Positions 38,655 to 46,086 of a stretch of DNA of 64,000 nucleotides are shown here, piece by piece. The stretch comes from Kiloniellales bacterium (GTDB lineage: Bacteria; Pseudomonadota; Alphaproteobacteria; Kiloniellales; JAKSDN01), in contig JASJEC010000008.1 of the NCBI GenBank assembly GCA_030064845.1, forward strand, positions 1-64,000, written 5' to 3'. A program made the position numbers and the translations under genes. Every line of letters starts with the position of its first letter. Position 1 is the first letter of the stretch. The notes beneath the pieces were generated by a model. The model was given only the letters and a program-made list of their open reading frames with translations, ran no database searches and had not been told where the DNA came from.

Positions 38655-39992
38655 TTAGACCGGCGCGAAGGTGCCTCCCGTGCGGGACAGTTCCGCCAAC
38701 AACGCGGCCGGTTCGAGCGCGACGCCCTGATCGGCGTGCAGCCGGGCCATCACGTCGTGGACGGCCTTCAATCCGATCCGATCGGCCAGATACATGGGAC
38801 CGCCTCGGGACGTCGGAAAGCCGTAGCCGCGGACCCAGATCACGTCTATGTCGCTCGCTCTCAGCGCCAGGCCTTCTTCGAGGATCTTCGCGCCCTCGTT
38901 GATCAGCGGATAGAGGCAGCGTTCGAGGATCTCCCGGTCGGCGATCGACCGCCGCGCGATGCCCTGCTCCTCGGAGACCCGGCGGATCAGCTGCTCGACT
39001 GCCGGGTCGGGGATCGGCCGGCGGCTGCCCGGGGCGTAGCGGTACCAGCCGGCACCAGTCTTCTGGCCGAAACGGCCCTCTTCGCACAGCCGGTCGGCGA
39101 TCGGCAGGGCGCGGTGCTTGCCGGGCTGGGTCTTGGCCCTGTGCCGGCGCACCCGCCAGCCGACGTCGAGACCGGCCAGGTCGCCCATGGCGAAGGGCCC
39201 CATGGGAAAGCCGAACTCGGTGATCACCCGGTCGACGTCCTGGGGCAGGGCGCCTTCCTCGAGCAGGACATTGGCCTGGCCGGTGTAGGCGTAGAGCATG
39301 CGGTTGCCGACGAAGCCGTCGCAGACGCCGACCACGACCCCGATCTTTTCCAGGCGCTTGGCCAGCTTCATCGCGGTGGCCAGGGTTTGCTTGCCGGTCC
39401 GGGCGCCGCGCACGACCTCAACGAGGCGCATGACGTGGGCCGGGCTGAAGAAGTGGGTGCCGATCACCTGCTCCGGACGGGACGTGGCCGCGGCGATCGC
39501 GTCGACGTCGAGGGTCGAGGTGTTGGTCGCCAAGAGGGCCGCGGGCTTGCAGATCCGGTCGAGCTCGGCGAAGACCCGCCGCTTGAGGTCCAGTTCCTCG
39601 AACACCGCCTCGACCACGAAGTCGGACTCCGCGACCGCCGCGACGTCCGCCGTGCCCTCGATCAAGGCCAGACGCGCCTCCATCTCCTGCGCCGAGATGC
39701 GGCCGCGGGACAGCCGCCCCGCGTAGCTCAGGCGTACGCCCTCGAGACCCCGGGCCAGGGCTTCTTCGCCGGTATCTACCACCGTGACCGGGATGCCGGC
39801 ATTGGCGAAGGCCATGGCGATTCCCCGGCCCATGGTGCCGCAGCCGACGACCGCCGCCTGTTCGACCGGCGCCGTGGGCGTGTCGGGCGGCACGTCGGGG
39901 ATCTCGCCGGCCCGGCGCTCGGCCAGGGTGACGTAGCGCTCCGCCTCGGATCGCTCCGGGCTGGGGCTCTCCTCGGGCTGGTCGTGCGTCAC
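38655..39992 (-). CDS. 3-hydroxyacyl-CoA dehydrogenase, FadB/FadJ-like without hydratase domain
   Basis: 445 residues from a GTG at 39992. The N-terminus (ERYVTLAERRAGEIPDVP) matches the linker that follows the enoyl-CoA hydratase domain in FadB/FadJ. Next comes the NAD-binding VVGCGTMGRGIAMAFANAG, the catalytic region TNTSTLDVDAIA and GTHFFSPAHVMRLVEVV, and two C-terminal dehydrogenase domains ending in RGYGFPTSRGGPMYLADRIG. The whole crotonase domain (about 290 residues) is missing; the frame upstream is antisense to another gene. Either a lineage-specific split form or a 5' deletion. Separate crotonases lie at 14412 and 42280. Confidence 0.88.
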   Translation of the reverse strand: MTHDQPEESPSPERSEAERYVTLAERRAGEIPDVPPDTPTAPVEQAAVVGCGTMGRGIAMAFANAGIPVTVVDTGEEALARGLEGVRLSYAGRLSRGRISAQEMEARLALIEGTADVAAVAESDFVVEAVFEELDLKRRVFAELDRICKPAALLATNTSTLDVDAIAAATSRPEQVIGTHFFSPAHVMRLVEVVRGARTGKQTLATAMKLAKRLEKIGVVVGVCDGFVGNRMLYAYTGQANVLLEEGALPQDVDRVITEFGFPMGPFAMGDLAGLDVGWRVRRHRAKTQPGKHRALPIADRLCEEGRFGQKTGAGWYRYAPGSRRPIPDPAVEQLIRRVSEEQGIARRSIADREILERCLYPLINEGAKILEEGLALRASDIDVIWVRGYGFPTSRGGPMYLADRIGLKAVHDVMARLHADQGVALEPAALLAELSRTGGTFAPV

Positions 39993-40100
39993 TCCCCCGG
40001 CCTCGTGCTGCTGTTGCCTCCGCGCGTGTTGCGCTGAAGTATCTTGTGGTGGAGTCTGGATGTCGACCTTGGGGTGCACGCGAAGCAGGAGGGGAGGCTC

Positions 40101-41135
40101 ATGGGTGAACAGGTCAATCGGCGAATCGTGCTGGCGGCGCGGCCGGAAGGCGCGCCCAAGGACAGCGACTTCCGGATGGAGGAGGCGGCCGTGCCGGAGC
40201 CCGGTCCCGGCCAGGTGCTGTGCCGGACGATCCATCTCTCGCTCGACCCTTACATGCGCGGGCGCCTGAACGACGCCAAGTCCTACGCCGAACCGCAGCC
40301 GCTCGACGAGGTGATGATCGGCGGCGCAGTCAGCCAAGTGGTGGTCTCGAACAACCCGGCCTTCGCGGAGGGCGACTTCGTCTTCGCCTACAGCGGCTGG
40401 CAGGACTACGCGCTCTCGGACGGCAGCGACCTCAAGAAGGTCGACCCCGCGCTGGCGCCGATCTCGACCGCGCTCGGCGTGCTCGGGATGCCGGGCATGA
40501 CGGCCTACACGGGACTCAAGAACATCGGCCAGCCGAAGGAAGGCGAAACGCTGGTGGTCGCCGCCGCTTCGGGCGCGGTCGGCGCGATCGTCGGCCAGAT
40601 CGCCAGGATCAAGGGCTGCCGCGTTGTTGGTGTCGCCGGCGGCAAGGACAAGTGCGACTACGTGGTCGAGGAGCTGGGCTTCGACGCCTGCCTCAACCAC
40701 CGGGACCCAGACCTGTCCGAACAGCTCGCCACGGCCTGCCCCGACGGCATCGACATCTACTGGGAGAACGTCGGCGGCGCGGTCTTCCAGGCGGTCCTGC
40801 CGCACTTCAACGATTTCGCCCGCATGCCGGTCTGCGGCCTGATCGCCCACTACAACGCGACCGAACTGCCGCCAGGCCCGAACCAGATCCCCGTCCTGAT
40901 GCGCTCGGTGCTGACCAAGCGCCTCAGAATCCAGGGCTTCATTGTCTTCGATTACGCCGCCCAGGAAGCCGAGTTCCTCGACCAGGTGAGCGGCTGGATC
41001 CGCGGCGGTCAGGTCAAGTACCGCGAGGACTTCGTCGACGGTCTGGAGAACACGGTTTACGCCTTCCAGGGGCTGCTCGAAGGCAGGAACTTCGGCAAGC
41101 TGGTGGTCAGGGTCTCGCCGGACCCGACCCAGTAG
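40101..41135 (+). CDS. NADP-dependent oxidoreductase, MDR family (CurA-like)
   Basis: Zinc-independent medium-chain reductase, 344 residues, of the group that includes leukotriene B4 dehydrogenase and curcumin/alkenal reductase. Motifs are LSLDPYMRGRL near the N-terminus, GMPGMTAYTGLKNIG, and the cofactor loop AAASGAVGAIVGQIA followed by GVAGGKDKC for NADPH. ENVGGAVFQAVLPHFN is also typical. The ATG at 40101 is preceded by AGGAGGGGAGG. It likely reduces alpha,beta-unsaturated carbonyls; the physiological substrate is unknown. It converges with the cyclase gene over a palindromic repeat. Confidence 0.92.
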   Translation: MGEQVNRRIVLAARPEGAPKDSDFRMEEAAVPEPGPGQVLCRTIHLSLDPYMRGRLNDAKSYAEPQPLDEVMIGGAVSQVVVSNNPAFAEGDFVFAYSGWQDYALSDGSDLKKVDPALAPISTALGVLGMPGMTAYTGLKNIGQPKEGETLVVAAASGAVGAIVGQIARIKGCRVVGVAGGKDKCDYVVEELGFDACLNHRDPDLSEQLATACPDGIDIYWENVGGAVFQAVLPHFNDFARMPVCGLIAHYNATELPPGPNQIPVLMRSVLTKRLRIQGFIVFDYAAQEAEFLDQVSGWIRGGQVKYREDFVDGLENTVYAFQGLLEGRNFGKLVVRVSPDPTQ

Positions 41136-41156
41136 GCCCCTTACCGAGCTCCGACG

Positions 41157-41216
41157 AGAGCGGATCAGGTTTTGACGGAAACGCTATGCGGTTCCGGCAA
41201 CCCGGATCTGCTCTAG
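41157..41216. repeat. TAGAGC palindromic repeat, chimeric single-hairpin copy (C)
   Basis: The left 44 bases match hairpin 1 of the 22581 copy (AGAGCGGATCA, TTTTGACGGAAACGCT, GCGGTTCCGGCAA), but the right end is ACCCGGATCTGCTCTAG, the end of hairpin 2. It therefore looks like a deletion fusing the outer halves of a two-hairpin unit. It lies between two convergent genes and ends 6 bases before the cyclase stop. Confidence 0.8.
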
Positions 41217-41222
41217 GGGTGC

Positions 41223-42260
41223 TTAAACCGTCGCCACCGGCGTGACCGGCGAGCCGACGGCGCCGGGCAGGCGCAGAGGCGGGGCGGTCAACAGGAAACG
41301 GTTGCGGCCCTTGGCGCGCAGCCAGCCGGCCAGTTCCTTCAGGTACCAGATCTCGCCCAGGTGGATCCCCAGCTTGAACAGGCAGTGCTCGTGCAGCGGC
41401 AGGCCGGCGCAGCTGCCCTCGCCGGCCGCGGCGGGCACGGCCTCGACAGCGTAGTTGTCGGCGATCAGCACCGAGAGGCCGCTGTCGGTGATCCACCGCA
41501 GCAGCGCCTCGTCGCGGCCGTCGAGCGCGGCGCAGCTGTCGTGCAGCGCGGCCGTGTCGGTGTCGCGGCCCATCTCGAGGATCATGTCGGCGAGCCCGGT
41601 GTAGAGGCAGACCATGTCGCCTTCCTCCACGACGACCCCGTCCGCCGCCATGACGCGCATCAGGTCGTCGTAGCCGACCAGCTTGCGGTCGCGCCCGAAG
41701 TGGGCGTTGAGATCGATCATGACGCCGCGGCCCTGGACCCCGGTCTCGGCCATGTTCTCGATGCCGAGTACCTTGGCCTCGATGCCCTCGAAGCGGGTCG
41801 CTTCGTCCGGGCTGCGGGTCTCGCGCGGCTCGATGATCTCCACGTCGCCGCGCCAGCCGTTGTAGAAGACCGGAACCGGCTTGCCGTCTCCCATGACGTC
41901 GAACATCTGGCCGACGTGGGCCAGGGAATCCCACTGGGTCGAGAACTGCGTGTGGAGCAGCACGGCGTCGTCGTTGACCACGTCGGTGAAATCGGGGCTC
42001 AGGCGGCTCATGGGATAATTGTGCCTCGGCTCGCCCTTCTGGACCGAGGCGAAGCGGCGCGGCGGGTGGCGCGCCGGGTGCAGGCCTTTTGCCGGCCGGT
42101 CGAGCGGCAGGCTGAGGCAGAAGCTGATGCCCTCGCGCACCTCGGCGACCGCGCTGCGCACCCGCTCCGGGGTCAGCAGGTTGAGTCGGCCGCGCTGGTC
42201 GTCCTCGCCGAACTCGCCCCAGTTCGACCCCTCGGGCCTGACCTTCCAGCGCTGCGCCAT
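41223..42260 (-). CDS. Cyclase family protein (kynurenine formamidase-like)
   Basis: 345 residues of the metal-dependent hydrolase family that includes kynurenine formamidase and antibiotic cyclases. The metal-site motif HTQFSTQWDSLAHVG corresponds to the family HxGTHxDxPxH region in a modified form. GVMIDLNAHFGRD, LYTGLADM and a C-terminal HEHCLFKLGIHLGEIWYL are also typical. The modified motif indicates the longer subfamily rather than KynB itself. It starts 19 bases after the isomerase gene and is probably cotranscribed with it. Confidence 0.8.
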   Translation of the reverse strand: MAQRWKVRPEGSNWGEFGEDDQRGRLNLLTPERVRSAVAEVREGISFCLSLPLDRPAKGLHPARHPPRRFASVQKGEPRHNYPMSRLSPDFTDVVNDDAVLLHTQFSTQWDSLAHVGQMFDVMGDGKPVPVFYNGWRGDVEIIEPRETRSPDEATRFEGIEAKVLGIENMAETGVQGRGVMIDLNAHFGRDRKLVGYDDLMRVMAADGVVVEEGDMVCLYTGLADMILEMGRDTDTAALHDSCAALDGRDEALLRWITDSGLSVLIADNYAVEAVPAAAGEGSCAGLPLHEHCLFKLGIHLGEIWYLKELAGWLRAKGRNRFLLTAPPLRLPGAVGSPVTPVATV

Positions 42261-42279
42261 GGCGCCCTCCCGCGGCCCG

Positions 42280-43077
42280 CTATCGTCCCTTGAACGCGGC
42301 CTTGCGTTTCGCGACGAAGGCGCCGACGCCCTCGGCGAAGTCCTCGGTCGCGGCCGAGGCCGCGAAGCTCTCGGCCTCGAGGCTGAGCTGTTCCTCCAGG
42401 CTCCGGTCGAAGGATTCGGCCAGCAGCGCCTTGGTCCGGCCGAGCGCCGCCGTCGGCCCCTCGGCGAGGCGTTTCGCCAGACCGGCGGTCTCCGGCTCGA
42501 GCGCGCCGGGCGGCACGACCCAGTTGATGATGCCCAGCTTCTTGGCCCGGGAGGCCGAGAAGCGGTCGCCCAGCAGGGCGATCTCCATGGCCTTACGCAG
42601 GCCGACGATGCGCGGCAGGTGGTAGGTGGCGCCGCCGTCGGGGCTCGTGCCGATCAGGCTGTAGGCCAGGGTGAAGTAGGAGTCCTCTGCGGCGACCGCG
42701 AGGTCGGCCGCCAGCACCAGGCTGAGCCCGAAACCCGCCGCGGCGCCCTGCACGCTGACCAGCACCGGCTTCGGCATGCGCCTCAGGCAGACGATGGCGG
42801 GGTGGAGGCGATGGATCAGGTCTTCGAAATGACGGCGGCGCGCTTCGGGCGGCTGATGCAGGTTTTCGCTGAAGGCTTTGAGGTCGCCGCCGGCCATGAA
42901 GTGATCGCCCGCGCCGCGGATCACCAAGCAGCGAACCGCCGGGTCCCGCTCGATCTCGGGCAGGGCCGCGAGCAGCCCGTCGATCATCTCCGGGTTCAGC
43001 GCGTTGAGCGAGTCCGGGCGGTTGAGCGTAAGCCAGGCGACGCCGTCAGCGACCTCGCTCAGGACAGTCTCGTTCAT
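42280..43077 (-). CDS. Crotonase-family enoyl-CoA isomerase (PaaG-like)
   Basis: 265 residues of crotonase fold. Both hydratase glutamates are absent: the GGGCE position reads GFGLS (Ser 119) and the QPE position reads LAY (Tyr 139), so hydration is unlikely. Instead Asp 147 sits in TSPDGGATYHLPR, where PaaG-type isomerases carry their catalytic Asp. The likely role is delta3-delta2 double-bond isomerisation. The start at 43077 follows AGGAG at a long spacing; ATG at 43089 is possible. Paired with the cyclase downstream. Confidence 0.82.
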   Translation of the reverse strand: MNETVLSEVADGVAWLTLNRPDSLNALNPEMIDGLLAALPEIERDPAVRCLVIRGAGDHFMAGGDLKAFSENLHQPPEARRRHFEDLIHRLHPAIVCLRRMPKPVLVSVQGAAAGFGLSLVLAADLAVAAEDSYFTLAYSLIGTSPDGGATYHLPRIVGLRKAMEIALLGDRFSASRAKKLGIINWVVPPGALEPETAGLAKRLAEGPTAALGRTKALLAESFDRSLEEQLSLEAESFAASAATEDFAEGVGAFVAKRKAAFKGR

Positions 43078-43254
43078 GGCGTCGAACATCTCCTCGGTTT
43101 TCCCGAAAGACGCGGGCCGGGGCAGCGGACGATGGAGAATGGCGTGCCCTCCCGCCAAAGCGGAGGACGCAACCATAGCCCGAAGCGGGGCATCCAGGGT
43201 ATCGAAAGCTGCGGCCGTGGCCATGGAGCCCGGGCCGCGTGCCCGGGTCCGGTT

Positions 43255-44280
43255 CTAGAGGCCGGCCTTGGCGAAGAGGTCGTCGAGCAGCGGGTCGACG
43301 CTGGGCGAGTTCTTCTTGATGAAGGCCAGGAGCTTGCGCTCGTTCTCGTGCAGCGTGTCGTCGCGGTTGATCCGCTCGCTGAGCCAGCGCGCCTCCTCGT
43401 GATCGATCGCTTCGCGCGACAGCGCCTCGCTGACTCGTGCGGCCTCGCGCTCGCGCTCGAGCTTGGCGGCGCGGTTGCCGAAGATGTCCGCCTCCGCCAT
43501 GGCCTCGCGCACGGGCACGTCGCCGGACCCCAGGGCCTTGCCCATCTGGCCGAGCAGGCGGCCGACGCCGCGCCGGTCCTTGAGCCAGGCCTCGCGGCGC
43601 AGGGCCTCGTCGGCGTCGGGGACGACCGGCGCGCCGCGCGGGAACATCAGGTGGTTGGCGATGGCCTTGACGAAGAGGTCGCTCCAGCTGGGCGCGTTCT
43701 CGGCCGTAATCGTGGCGTCGTTGAGGTCGAACATGAGCTCGGCTTCGGTCCGTGTGACGGTCAGGCCGCCGCCGCTGGCGCCGGCGTAGATCACCTTGCG
43801 GATGATCTCGACGTCGGCCGGGCTGATCACTGCCGGCGGCCGGTTCGAACCATAGGCCGCGGTCTCCGGCCGCAGCACGCTCTCGCCTACCGCCTCCAGG
43901 ACGAAGACAGCGAGCTGCTCCGGGCAGGACTTGGCCCAGTGGATCACGTTGATCAGCAGCTCGAGCTCGCTGCTGTCGTCGACCCGGCCGTCGCTCGCGA
44001 TGTTCTCGATCAGGAAGTCGCCCAGCTCCTGGTCGACGTAGCCCTTGGGCTTGGCCTGCCAGACGAAGAAATCCGTCAGCGCGTCGACGTAGAACTGGGT
44101 CCAGGCGGGGTCCTTGGTGCTGCAGGCGTGGTCGAGACGGAACACGTCCCGCGCCTCCCTGGGATCGACCAGGCTGTCGTGAAAGACCTCGCGACGCAGC
44201 CTGAGCACGTCGTCGGCCGTGATCGAGCCTGTGGCGGCGATTTCCTCGACAAGGGCGGAGGAGGTCAGGGTGTCGCTCAT
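43255..44280 (-). CDS. Unrecognised soluble protein with two similar helical modules
   Basis: 341 residues, acidic, no signal peptide or membrane segment. Two stretches share a pattern: one beginning TADDVLRLRREVFHD (about 22-75) and one beginning PADVEIIRKVIYAGA (about 150-210). Each has an acidic-residue cluster and ends in a W..FYVDAL / W..LFVKAI helix, so the protein seems to contain an internal duplication with TerB- or EF-hand-like spacing. The start at 44280 has AGAGAGG upstream. It is divergent from the heat-shock gene. I do not assign a function. Confidence 0.7.
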   Translation of the reverse strand: MSDTLTSSALVEEIAATGSITADDVLRLRREVFHDSLVDPREARDVFRLDHACSTKDPAWTQFYVDALTDFFVWQAKPKGYVDQELGDFLIENIASDGRVDDSSELELLINVIHWAKSCPEQLAVFVLEAVGESVLRPETAAYGSNRPPAVISPADVEIIRKVIYAGASGGGLTVTRTEAELMFDLNDATITAENAPSWSDLFVKAIANHLMFPRGAPVVPDADEALRREAWLKDRRGVGRLLGQMGKALGSGDVPVREAMAEADIFGNRAAKLEREREAARVSEALSREAIDHEEARWLSERINRDDTLHENERKLLAFIKKNSPSVDPLLDDLFAKAGL

Positions 44281-44393
44281 GTCAGCGCCTCTCTGGGGTT
44301 GCGGGCGAACGCGCCGCCAAGTCTTAACCATTCGCACAGTTTCGCTAAGATTCCGCTAAGCGGGCCAGTAAGCGGGCGGGGCCGGCGGCTCGG

Positions 44394-44423
44394 CTTGAAG
44401 GCACCCCCGCGCTTACCCACATA
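44394..44423 (+). promoter_or_regulatory. RpoH (sigma-32 type) heat-shock promoter of hsp20
   Basis: CTTGAA (44394-44399), 16 bases, then CCCACATA (44416-44423), close to the sigma-32 consensus CTTGAA / CCCCATnT. The predicted transcript starts near 44430, giving a leader of about 105 bases before the hsp20 start. Confidence 0.6.
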
Positions 44424-44428
44424 GGTCT

Positions 44429-44534
44429 AGACGGCGCCATTCTGGGCCGTCTGCGGTGCCGGAGGCCTCGTTGAGGGTTCGGTTCGCATCGGTGAAACGA
44501 CAGCCCTTGCTCAAGGCGGAGGAGGATGCTGGGC
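44429..44534 (+). promoter_or_regulatory. ROSE-like RNA thermometer in the hsp20 leader
   Basis: The leader begins with a perfect stem (AGACGGC 44429-44435 / GCCGTCT 44446-44452). Near its end CTTGCTC (44506-44512) stands 6 bases before the Shine-Dalgarno run GGAGGAGG, matching the TTGCT-AGGA pairing that defines ROSE elements ahead of rhizobial hsp20 genes. GCCC (44503-44506) can pair with GGGC (44530-44533) just before the ATG, closing the hairpin. The layout, length and downstream gene fit; the fold was judged by eye only. Confidence 0.55.
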
Positions 44535-45020
44535 ATGACCCGATTGTCGCTCTTCAACAGCCCCCTGTTTCTCGGTTTCGACCAGGTCGAAGCTGCCCTC
44601 GACCGTGTGTCCAAGCACGGCGCGGACGGCTACCCGCCCTACAACGTCGAGCAGCTGGGTGAGAATCGCCTCAAGATCACCCTGGCCGTGGCCGGCTTCT
44701 CTTCCGAAGACCTGCAAGTCCAGATCGAGGACAATCAGCTCATGATCAGGGGCCGGCAGGCCGATGACCCGGAGCGGGTCTACCTTCACCGCGGCATCGC
44801 CGCGCGACAGTTTCAGCGCTCCTTTGTCCTGGCCGAGGGCATCGAGGTGATCGGCGCGTCGCTGGAGAACGGTCTGCTCAGCATCGAGCTCGAGCGGCCG
44901 CTCACGGAGCCGCAGGTCCGCACGATCGACATCGTGTCGTCCGCGGGCAGCGGCCGCGCCGAGGTCATCGACGGCAAGGCGAAGGCGGCGCCCAGGAAGT
45001 CGGGCGCCAAGACCGCCTGA
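44535..45020 (+). CDS. Small heat-shock protein Hsp20 (IbpA-like)
   Basis: ATP-independent chaperone that holds unfolded proteins. It is 161 residues. The alpha-crystallin domain spans about 32-130 with YPPYNVEQLGENRLKITLAV, EDLQVQIEDNQLMIRG and the ENGLLSIELERP strand. The C-terminal tail is Ala/Lys rich and lacks an obvious IxI motif. The ATG at 44535 is preferred over one at 44526, which abuts the GGAGGAGG site. A DUF1150 gene follows 35 bases downstream, the usual alphaproteobacterial pair. Confidence 0.94.
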   Translation: MTRLSLFNSPLFLGFDQVEAALDRVSKHGADGYPPYNVEQLGENRLKITLAVAGFSSEDLQVQIEDNQLMIRGRQADDPERVYLHRGIAARQFQRSFVLAEGIEVIGASLENGLLSIELERPLTEPQVRTIDIVSSAGSGRAEVIDGKAKAAPRKSGAKTA

Positions 45021-45055
45021 GCGGATCTCCAGGCGATCATTCCAAGGAGGAGACC

Positions 45056-45271
45056 ATGCGCGAATCGACGCAGACCCCCCAGTTCTCCCAGCAGGACTTC
45101 CGGGTGCTCGGCATGAACGACCTCGCTTACGTCCGGAGCATCAAGGTCGATGGAGCCAGCGCCTTCGCGGTCCACGCGGCCGACGGCCGGCAGGTCGCAG
45201 TCCTACCCACCCGGGAGCAGGCCTATGCGGCCGTCCTTCAGCATGAAATGACTCCCGTTGAAGTGAACTGA
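45056..45271 (+). CDS. DUF1150 family protein
   Basis: 71-residue protein containing the DUF1150 core: LGMNDLAYVRSIKV, then FAVHAADGRQVAV and a helical C-terminus. AAGGAGGAGACC precedes the ATG. It is consistently found after hsp20 in alphaproteobacteria and is likely coexpressed under heat shock. The function is not established. The protein is complete. Confidence 0.85.
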   Translation: MRESTQTPQFSQQDFRVLGMNDLAYVRSIKVDGASAFAVHAADGRQVAVLPTREQAYAAVLQHEMTPVEVN

Positions 45272-45315
45272 TCGGGGGCCTTCCGCAAACTGTCGAAAAC
45301 GCCCTCGCGCCGCTT

Positions 45316-45599
45316 TAGGGCCTGTTGACATTCACGGCGCGCTCCTGGCGGGAGCGGATTTGCGCCGGAGCCAGGAGCGGGAGGCGCCGTGGGTTGGGCC
45401 CCACAAGGCCTTCCGCGACGCCGCCCCGGCGCAAACGCGCCCCGTCCCGAAGGGATCCGGCGCAATCAGCCCGCTGCCGCGTTGCTCCCGGAAACTGAGA
45501 CTGGGGTCGAATATGCTCTGCATGTCATTCCTCCTCGCGCCTAACAGCAGGCCGATTTCACTCGGACCAGGAGCGCGCCCTGAATGACAACAGGCCCTA
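45316..45599. mobile_element. 284-bp MITE-like element with 33-bp terminal inverted repeats
   Basis: The ends are 45316-45348 and 45567-45599; as inverted repeats they match at 31 of 33 positions (TAGGGCCTGTTG, then CATTCA, then GGCGCGCTCCTGG). The element starts and ends with TA, compatible with TA target duplication as in IS630/mariner-type transposition, an inference. It encodes no transposase. The interior holds a 63-codon frame with a strong ribosome-binding site. Its right end CTA provides the stop codon of the minus-strand ptsN gene. Confidence 0.75.
45332..45523 (-). CDS. Small ORF inside the MITE-like element
   Basis: 63 codons from an ATG preceded by GAGGAGGA at good spacing, starting MQSIFDPSLSFREQRG and ending inside the left terminal repeat. 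The first part reads like a normal peptide; the later part is Arg/Ala/Gly rich and may just reflect high GC. No family is recognised. It could be a genuine small protein carried by the element or a chance frame placed behind a functional ribosome-binding site. Confidence 0.35.
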   Translation of the reverse strand: MQSIFDPSLSFREQRGSGLIAPDPFGTGRVCAGAASRKALWGPTHGASRSWLRRKSAPARSAP

Positions 45600-46061
45600 G
45601 GCGGCGTGGCTAGTGCTGGCTTCGGTAAGCAGCGCGTAGAGCGCCTCGGACTTGTCGGTGCCGCGCAGCTTCTCGCAGATCGCGGCGTCACGCAGGAGGC
45701 GGGACACGCGGGCCAGGGCCTTCAAGTGGTCCGCGCCGGCGGTCTCGGGCGCCAGCAGCAGGCAGATCAGGTCAACCGGCTGCTCGTCGATCGCATCGAA
45801 ATCGATCGGTTTGTCGAGGCGTGCAAAGAGCGCGTAGAGGCGGTCGAGGCCCGGCAGCTTGCCGTGAGGAATGGCGATGCCGTTACCGACGCCGGTGGTG
45901 CCCAGGCGCTCGCGTTCGATCAGGACCTCGAAAATCGAGCGCTCCGGCTGCCCCGTCAGGTCGGCCGCCCGCTTCGCCAGCTCCTGCAGCGCCTGCTTCT
46001 TGCTGGTGACGTGCAGCTTGGCCACGACCCCTTGCGGGACGATTAGATCGCGAATTTCCAT
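45597..46061 (-). CDS. ptsN: Nitrogen-PTS EIIA component PtsN
   Basis: Regulatory phosphoprotein of the nitrogen-related phosphotransferase system, controlling potassium transport and carbon/nitrogen balance rather than sugar uptake. It is 154 residues. The phosphorylated histidine lies in GIAIPHGKLPGL (about residue 66). LERERLGTTGVG-type text and DLICLLLAPETAGADHLKAL are typical EIIA-Ntr motifs. It is the last gene of the rpoN-hpf-ptsN cluster. Its TAG stop is formed by the end of the neighbouring MITE-like element, so its C-terminus may have been altered. Confidence 0.94.
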   Translation of the reverse strand: MEIRDLIVPQGVVAKLHVTSKKQALQELAKRAADLTGQPERSIFEVLIERERLGTTGVGNGIAIPHGKLPGLDRLYALFARLDKPIDFDAIDEQPVDLICLLLAPETAGADHLKALARVSRLLRDAAICEKLRGTDKSEALYALLTEASTSHAA

Positions 46062-46086
46062 TCCGCACCCTTAGACCTGTGAAAGG

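Noticed and set aside
45238-45465. Gene on the minus strand between the DUF1150 gene and the MITE-like element
   Set aside because: It crosses the terminal inverted repeat, has no family features and overlaps the DUF1150 gene end.
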